Source of the DNA: Lachnospiraceae bacterium
GTDB lineage: Bacteria; Bacillota; Clostridia; Lachnospirales; Lachnospiraceae
NCBI GenBank assembly: GCA_016297945.1
Contig: JAEDFR010000022.1
Span: 1-30,626 of the forward strand
Length of the DNA stretch: 30,626 bases
Direction of reading: 5' to 3'
Below are positions 25,308-30,626 of the stretch, in pieces. Each line of letters opens with the position of its first letter. Within the stretch, counting starts at the first letter, position 1. Both the position numbers and the translations under genes were made by a program. Under the pieces are notes generated by a model that ran no database searches, had not been told where the DNA came from, and saw nothing but the letters and a program-made list of their open reading frames with translations.

Positions 25308-27104
25308 ATGATAATATCTGAATGGATTGCAGGAATTATACTTATAGCAACGATGATCAGTTTTATTTATTTGCTTACAAGTAAATATAAGCATACCCGG
25401 TTTTTGACTCCGCTATATACGGTTTTTGCGGGATGCTTTATTGCCGTATTTGTTTTGATGGTGCCAATAATAGATTTGTCCGGTATGCCTGAAAGCATTA
25501 ACGCAGGTTTGCGCGGCAGCGCGAGAGTTGTTTTGGCGTTGCATAATACATTGCAGGTCTTTACAATTGATGTTGGAGCACAAGAAATTTTGGAAGCCAT
25601 ACAGACGGCGATGCCTGGCTTTTCAATATACTTTGTTATGATGAGCGTATTGATGATTATTTGCCCGGTATTAACACTCAGTTTTATTCTGTCTTTTGTA
25701 AAGAATATTTCTGCATATTTAAGGCTGTTCCTTTCCTATGGGAAGGATTGGTATGTGTTTTCAGAACTGAACGAAAGATCTATTTATCTTGCGAAGGATA
25801 TACGTAAAAATCATAAAAACGCAGCACTTGTTTTTACGGACGTTTTCGGTAAAGAGGAAGAGGCGTCATATGAACTGATCGAACAGGCAAAAGAATGTGG
25901 AGCGATCTGTTTTAAAAACGACATCATTACGATCAATTTCAGACCGCACAACAGAAAAGCCCAAATGATACTGTTTGCGATTGGCGCGAATGAAACCGAA
26001 AATACGGATCAGGCGCTGAAGCTTATTGAAATGTATAAAGCCAGTCAGAATATAAGGCTCTTTGTCTTTTCAACACGAATTGACGGTGAAATATTACTGA
26101 CAAAGGCAGACAAAGGTAATGTAAAGGTTCGTCGAGTTAATGAGGTTCGCTCTCTTGTCAACAGAAATTTATATGAATGCGGTTCAAAATTATTTGAAAA
26201 CGCAAAAGAAATGCCGGACGGGACCAAAAAGATATCAGCTGTAATCGTGGGACTTGGGCAGCACGGGACGGAAATGCTCAAAGCGTTGACCTGGTATTGC
26301 CAGATGGACGGTTATCAAGTTGAAATAGACGCATTTGATATTGACGAAAAAGCAGAAGACCGTTTTTCCGCACTTGCGCCAGAGCTGATGAGCAAAGACT
26401 ATAACGGCATAATCATCCCGGAAGAGGCAGAATATACGATCAGAATCCATTCCGGCATCGATGTAACAACCAAAACATTCGACGATGCTATATCAAACCT
26501 GAAAAACACAACGTATACTTTTATTTCCCTCGGTTCGGATGAAGCTAACATACGAACTGCGGTTGATATGCGTATGCAGTTTGAAAGAATAAAAATAAAA
26601 CCGACAATACAGGCAATCGTCTGCAACTCAGACGCAAAAAAAGCTTTGAACGGTATTACAAATTATCGTGGTCAGCCATATGATATTGGTTTTATCGGCG
26701 ATACGGAAGATTCTTATTCGGAAGGCGTTATCCTGAATTCCGCACTGGAAGCCGACGCACTTCGGCGGCATATGCGGTGGGGCGCGGAAGAAGAATTCTG
26801 GCAGTATGAATATAACTACAATTCTTCCGTCGCTTCCGCGATCCATGCAAAAGCGCGAATTGTAGAAGGAATTCCAGGCGCTGCTAAAAAAGAGGAGGAC
26901 CTGACCGAAGAAGAAAGGCATACAATCGAAAAACTCGAGCACCGCAGGTGGAATGCTTATATGCGGGCGGAGGGGTATATTTACAGCGGCTCGCCGGAAA
27001 AAAGCAGTCGCAACGACCTTGCAAAAATGCACCACGACCTTGTGGACTTTTCTTCTTTGACCGAAGAAGAAAAGAGAAAGGACAGTCGGGTTGGGACACA
27101 ATAA
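25308..27104 (+). CDS. Membrane protein with TrkA-N/RCK-like and RyR domains (second copy)
   Basis: A 598-residue paralogue of the gene at 4166. Membrane segments lie near residues 5-27, 34-57 and 105-135. A Rossmann-type domain has the glycine motif GLGQHG at 315-320. The C-terminal RyR domain has EHRRWNAYMRAEGYIYSG at 544-561 and ends MHHDLVDFSSLTEEEKRKD, closer to the canonical RyR signature than in the first copy. The region between membrane and Rossmann parts (YVFSELNERSIYLAKDI, VFTDVFG, GAICFKNDI) matches the first copy block by block. GAGGT lies seven bases upstream of ATG 25308. The two copies bracket the TIR genes. They could form one hetero-oligomeric membrane sensor, which is inference. 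Confidence 0.88.
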   Translation: MIISEWIAGIILIATMISFIYLLTSKYKHTRFLTPLYTVFAGCFIAVFVLMVPIIDLSGMPESINAGLRGSARVVLALHNTLQVFTIDVGAQEILEAIQTAMPGFSIYFVMMSVLMIICPVLTLSFILSFVKNISAYLRLFLSYGKDWYVFSELNERSIYLAKDIRKNHKNAALVFTDVFGKEEEASYELIEQAKECGAICFKNDIITINFRPHNRKAQMILFAIGANETENTDQALKLIEMYKASQNIRLFVFSTRIDGEILLTKADKGNVKVRRVNEVRSLVNRNLYECGSKLFENAKEMPDGTKKISAVIVGLGQHGTEMLKALTWYCQMDGYQVEIDAFDIDEKAEDRFSALAPELMSKDYNGIIIPEEAEYTIRIHSGIDVTTKTFDDAISNLKNTTYTFISLGSDEANIRTAVDMRMQFERIKIKPTIQAIVCNSDAKKALNGITNYRGQPYDIGFIGDTEDSYSEGVILNSALEADALRRHMRWGAEEEFWQYEYNYNSSVASAIHAKARIVEGIPGAAKKEEDLTEEERHTIEKLEHRRWNAYMRAEGYIYSGSPEKSSRNDLAKMHHDLVDFSSLTEEEKRKDSRVGTQ

Positions 27105-27143
27105 TGACAGCGACATGGTTCGTTTGATGATTTTGGGGAAAAT

Positions 27144-28004
27144 ATGAACAAGTATTATGATGAGATCTTACAGATCAAAGGCGCAGAGGAACTTCACACT
27201 CTGGTTTCCAAATGGGACAGACTGGCTGCGAACTTAAAGGGACGCACCGTCGGCGCTCCGATCGTTCTTCCTGATATTATAATGTACACCGAGCATGGTT
27301 TTGGGAACAGTCACCTTCTTGGTTTATTGGCGGAGTATATAGAGTCCAAAAAAACACTGATGGATTTTTTCGGAGATGTTAAATTGTTTGAGTTCGCAAT
27401 GAGCTATTGTCCGCCCGAAAAATCTTTTAGTGAACTTACTCGTTTGATGGATTCCATAAGGGCAGCCGCAGGATATCGCAATGAATATAAGGGTTTGGTA
27501 AGGATTTCCTTAGATCAATGGGTAGGTCATCATTCGGAAAAGTATTTTTTTGAGCTGATGGAGTATCTTGCCGCTCATACGAACAATTGGTTGATTGTTC
27601 TGACACTTTCAGAAAAAACGGATGAAAGAACAAGAAATTTGGAAGCTACAGCGTCAATGTTTTTGCGGACTGAAGTTCTTCATATGCATCTTCCCAATGC
27701 CCAAAATCTTGCTGAATATGCAAATGAGTATATGGAGCAATTTGGAATTCGTTTTGATGGCTCTGCGTTGGATTTGCTGACAAAATCAATTGATAAGCTG
27801 CGCAAGATAAAGTATTACCACGGGTACCGAACTGTGGAAATGCTGTGCAATGATATTGTTTATTCCGTTATGTCGGAAGCGGCGTTTCCGAAAACCGTAT
27901 TGAGTGCGGCGGATATCAAAGATTTTTCGGAGGACAGTGATTATATTAAGAAGACTGAAATCGAAAGTTCAAAACGCATCGCCCTCGGCTTTAGAACGGA
28001 ATGA
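27144..28004 (+). CDS. AAA-like protein with degenerate P-loop
   Basis: A 286-residue protein with the outline of a AAA+ ATPase. A strand and loop at the P-loop position read TEHGFGNSHLLGLLAEYI (GFGNSH at 52-57), so the catalytic Lys is replaced. Later strands (LVRISLDQWVG; WLIVLTLSE) stand at the Walker B and sensor positions but lack the acidic pair. The C-terminal half (YANEYMEQFGIRFDGSALDLL and the helices after it) looks like a AAA small domain. It is probably a non-hydrolysing adaptor or regulator. It lies between the RyR protein and the VirD4-like ATPase; the stop overlaps the next ribosome site. The family call is moderate and the function unknown. Confidence 0.65.
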   Translation: MNKYYDEILQIKGAEELHTLVSKWDRLAANLKGRTVGAPIVLPDIIMYTEHGFGNSHLLGLLAEYIESKKTLMDFFGDVKLFEFAMSYCPPEKSFSELTRLMDSIRAAAGYRNEYKGLVRISLDQWVGHHSEKYFFELMEYLAAHTNNWLIVLTLSEKTDERTRNLEATASMFLRTEVLHMHLPNAQNLAEYANEYMEQFGIRFDGSALDLLTKSIDKLRKIKYYHGYRTVEMLCNDIVYSVMSEAAFPKTVLSAADIKDFSEDSDYIKKTEIESSKRIALGFRTE

Positions 28005-28016
28005 GGAGAAATAGAT

Positions 28017-29525
28017 ATGCAGGGATTTTTTTATGAAAAATACATGCCGACCGACAATGAAACACGGTGGGCAACCGATTCTGAAATAAAGAATGCGGCG
28101 AGCTTCGTAGATCTGTTTGAACAGACGTATCCGGCAGCAGGGCTTCCGCTAATTTCAGACGGCAAAAGAGCCTATGTGGACAATGAAGATAATCATTCGC
28201 TGATATTCGGTACCACAGGATCAAAGAAAACCAGACTCTTTTGTATGCCCATGTTAAACATGTTTATACGTGCGGGGGAATCGTTTATAGCAACGGATCC
28301 AAAAGGTGAAATTTACCAGAGATCCGCAGGATTTGCAAGGGAAAATGGATATAAAGTAACGGTTTTGAATTTCAGAGACATAGGTCACGGGGACACATGG
28401 AATCCGCTTGCAATGCCATATAAACTGTATAACTGCGGCGAAAAGGAAAAAGCTGTTTCAATCTTAAACGATTTTGTTGCGACCATTTCGGCTGAGCAAA
28501 GGGAAAAAACTGTAGATTCATTTTGGCCTGAAATGGCGTCCTCGTATGCTTTGGCTAATCTTCTTTTGCTTATGGAATGCGCGTCCGAGAAAGAAGCAAA
28601 TGTTCAGAGCCTTGCGGCGCTTTGCACGGGTGATTCGGTGGAGATGTTGAAAGTCCTGTCTGAAAAAATGAGCAAAGAAACCATAGCCGGCATGAACTAC
28701 AAAAATGTTTTGACCTCGCCTGAAAAAACACTCAACAGCATATTGGTTTCCTTGTATGCGATGATACGTATTTTTTCAACGCAAAAAGAGCTTTGTAAAA
28801 TGCTGTCGAACAACAGTATTGACATTGCGTCATTCGGAAGACAGAAAACGGCAGTTTTTTTGATCATTCCGGACGAAAAGACGACGTATCATTTTTTGAT
28901 TACAACGTTCATTAAACAAGCATATGAACAATTGATTTCAGAAGCGCAAAACCATCCAGCAAATATGCTGCCGGTGCGTGTCAATTTTGTTATGGACGAG
29001 TTCTGCAATTTGCCTAAGATTCCGGACATGCCTTCAATGATTTCCGCGGCAAGAAGCAGAAACATGCGATTTTTCCTGATTGTACAAAGTTTACACCAAC
29101 TAAAGGGAAAATATGGCGAAGATGCAGACACAATTAAAGGCAATTGTACAAACTGGGTTTTCCTGACTTCCAGAGAGCTTGATCTGCTGAACGAAATATC
29201 CAGTTTGTGTGGTACATACACTACAGCAGACAACAGAATAAGAAGTCTTATCTCGATTTCAGAGCTGCAGCGCTTAAATAAGAATAAAGGAGAGGCGCTG
29301 ATTATGCACAACAGGCTTTATCCGTTTATATCTCAGCTGGCCGATATAGATGATTATGAAATGTTTAAGGGATTCCCCGCACCAGATCTCGGAAATATTC
29401 ATACGCCGGATGTTCAACTTTTTTCGCTTCAAAAACTATACGAACAAGTTCGAAAAGGCCGTCGCGTTCCTTTTTCAGACAGTGGCTTTTTGTCAGGATT
29501 GTCGAGCTATAAGCTCAAACTATGA
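28017..29525 (+). CDS. VirD4/TraG-like ATPase lacking membrane segments
   Basis: A 502-residue protein of the type IV coupling protein family. It has a Walker A variant GTTGSKKT at 65-72 (Lys in place of the second Gly), the DPKGEIYQRS and NFRDIGHGDTWNPLA blocks typical of VirD4/TraG, a Walker B FVMDEFCNLP (Asp327, Glu328), and the SLHQLKGKYGEDADTIKGNC block. Coupling proteins normally pump DNA or protein into a secretion channel and carry N-terminal membrane helices. None is visible here, and no other type IV secretion or relaxase gene is in the window. A GAGGA site precedes ATG 28017. Either a captured ATPase now serves the conflict system, or a larger mobile element continues beyond the window. 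Confidence 0.88.
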   Translation: MQGFFYEKYMPTDNETRWATDSEIKNAASFVDLFEQTYPAAGLPLISDGKRAYVDNEDNHSLIFGTTGSKKTRLFCMPMLNMFIRAGESFIATDPKGEIYQRSAGFARENGYKVTVLNFRDIGHGDTWNPLAMPYKLYNCGEKEKAVSILNDFVATISAEQREKTVDSFWPEMASSYALANLLLLMECASEKEANVQSLAALCTGDSVEMLKVLSEKMSKETIAGMNYKNVLTSPEKTLNSILVSLYAMIRIFSTQKELCKMLSNNSIDIASFGRQKTAVFLIIPDEKTTYHFLITTFIKQAYEQLISEAQNHPANMLPVRVNFVMDEFCNLPKIPDMPSMISAARSRNMRFFLIVQSLHQLKGKYGEDADTIKGNCTNWVFLTSRELDLLNEISSLCGTYTTADNRIRSLISISELQRLNKNKGEALIMHNRLYPFISQLADIDDYEMFKGFPAPDLGNIHTPDVQLFSLQKLYEQVRKGRRVPFSDSGFLSGLSSYKLKL

Positions 29526-29638
29526 CCGATAAAAAAATATTTAATAATTGTCATCTGGAGTATATATTCATTTATTGTTTTATATGGTAGGAAAACAATC
29601 GATGATGCTTAACAACAGTTTATGAGAGGAAGAGTCAA

Positions 29639-30626
29639 ATGAGTAAAAGCTATGAGGATCTTTTCGGCGAATTAAGTAAAATGTATGAAGAGTATTTTGG
29701 CGTGGACGATTCTGAAGGTGAGACAGCTGATGCACATGATATGCCTGACAAAAACGTGATCTCTGATAGTTTTGTAGATACGATTATCAACCATAGTAAG
29801 GCTGCTGGGAACAACATGGTTAATGAATCCTTTGGGTTTCAAGTTAAAACCAAAGGAAATACCAATCCAAAAGGGAAATCTCGGGTATATTTTTCATGTC
29901 ATCCGGACGACTTTGACGATGTATTTGATAAAATATGCGAAGATGTTTTCGCATCTCAAGATTGTGCAGTATATTTTACAGAGGATATGTCTGTTGTTAT
30001 TCCTGAAGAAAACAGAGAAACCGACCTTGGACGTATGAATTTGTTCATTATACCTGTCACTCTTAAGTTGCTCTCTCAGCCTAACCGGGCTTTTGATTCT
30101 GATTTTAGATTTGCAGTTGAAAAACATATCCCTGTGCTTCCGATAATGATGGAGGACAATATTAATGAGCTTTACAGCCGCCCTGATAAATTCGGTGCTT
30201 TGCAATATTTAAATCCATACAGTGGCGACTTAACTGAAATCGGATATAAAGAAAAACTGAAAAAATACTTAGAGGCAGTACTGATTAGTGACGAGACGGC
30301 AGCTCGTATCAGGGCTGCATTTGATGCGTATATTTTTTTAAGTTATCGCAAGAAAGATCGTCGTCTTGCAAATGAGTTGATGCGTCTGATTCACAGCAGG
30401 TCTGAACTTCAAGATGTTGCTGTATGGTATGATGAGTTTTTAACTCCCGGAGAGAGTTTTAAGGAAAATATTGATCGAATGCTTCACGACAGCAAGTTGT
30501 TTGCACTGCTTGTTACTCCGAATCTCTTGGAGGAACCAGACGGAAAACCAAACTATGTTATGGCTGTAGAATACCGTGAGGAATACAATAATATTTTGCT
30601 TGATAAGGCAAGCAACGCAAACGGCA
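29639..30626 (+). CDS. TIR-like/TIR tandem protein, cut by the window end
   Basis: The frame runs from ATG 29639 (AGAGGAAG a few bases upstream) to the edge, 329 residues so far. Residues 5-30 form an acidic helix (GELSKMYEEYFGVDDSEGE) that resembles the start of the DUF1292 protein at 120-443. A first TIR-like domain (about 82-200, SRVYFSCHPDDFD to IPVLPIMMED) has Asp155 where the catalytic Glu is expected, so it is probably inactive. A second TIR domain (from about 229, DAYIFLSYRKKDRR, WYDEFLTPGESF) has Glu311 in NYVMAVEYREE at the right place. More domains may follow outside the window. The 113-base gap before it shows no clear promoter or terminator. Confidence 0.85.
   Translation, partial: MSKSYEDLFGELSKMYEEYFGVDDSEGETADAHDMPDKNVISDSFVDTIINHSKAAGNNMVNESFGFQVKTKGNTNPKGKSRVYFSCHPDDFDDVFDKICEDVFASQDCAVYFTEDMSVVIPEENRETDLGRMNLFIIPVTLKLLSQPNRAFDSDFRFAVEKHIPVLPIMMEDNINELYSRPDKFGALQYLNPYSGDLTEIGYKEKLKKYLEAVLISDETAARIRAAFDAYIFLSYRKKDRRLANELMRLIHSRSELQDVAVWYDEFLTPGESFKENIDRMLHDSKLFALLVTPNLLEEPDGKPNYVMAVEYREEYNNILLDKASNANG

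Noticed and set aside
28017..29525. The VirD4-like gene as proof of a conjugative element
   Set aside because: No relaxase, VirB4 or other type IV secretion gene is present in the window, and the protein lacks membrane anchors.
1..30626. CRISPR arrays, tRNA or rRNA genes
   Set aside because: I saw no regularly spaced repeats and no cloverleaf or rRNA-like sequence on either strand.

Overview
The window looks like a low- to mid-GC Firmicute, most likely a gut-type Clostridia. This rests on strong GGAGG-type ribosome binding sites, a DUF1292 protein, a BspA-like leucine-rich repeat protein, an IS1595-family insertion sequence and AT-biased codon use. The identification is inferred from gene content only. 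Apart from the tail of an unrelated GC-rich gene (3-113) and a leftward DUF1292 gene (120-443), every gene lies on the + strand, with small gaps or overlaps. The whole stretch could be one very long operon or a few nested ones, starting at a textbook TTGACA-17-TATAAT promoter (568-596).

Layout. (a) 683-6502: a soluble giant protease that joins a Clp-type AAA+ ATPase, a receiver-like domain and an FtsH-type AAA+/M41 zinc protease, followed by a membrane protein with a TrkA-N/RCK-like Rossmann domain and a C-terminal RyR domain. (b) 6505-8476: four small genes for a helix-turn-helix protein, a stand-alone RyR domain, a TerB-like protein and a transglutaminase-like protein. (c) 8526-12319: a TIR-middle-NUDIX protein and a TIR-DUF5919/PLD-like protein. 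(d) 12356-17403: a scarred zone with a BspA-like secreted or membrane protein, a STAND NTPase/beta-propeller gene that has lost its N-terminus including the P-loop, and an IS1595-family element with 8-bp target duplications and a nonsense-disrupted transposase. (e) 17480-25261: TIR-Sel1, GNAT, TIR-GNAT, a Sel1 relic, tandem TIR, TIR-STAND-HD, and NUDIX. (f) 25308-29525: a second TrkA-N/RyR membrane protein, a degenerate AAA-like protein and a VirD4/TraG-like ATPase without membrane segments. (g) 29639 to the window end: a protein with a degenerate TIR-like domain and a second TIR, cut by the window edge.

Taken together this is a dense conflict or signalling island. Seven TIR genes carry nine TIR or TIR-like domains, each fused to a different second module. 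They sit with nucleotide-processing enzymes (two NUDIX domains, one HDDC2-type HD domain), two GNAT units, three RyR domains (two of them on Rossmann membrane proteins), and ATP-driven protein-remodelling machines. A working model, which is inference, is that the TIR domains act on NAD or related nucleotides, the RyR and TrkA-N domains read a nucleotide signal at the membrane, NUDIX and HD enzymes shape or clear that signal, and the Clp-FtsH protease carries out or resets the response. I recognise the domain families, but I do not recognise this combination as a named defence system.
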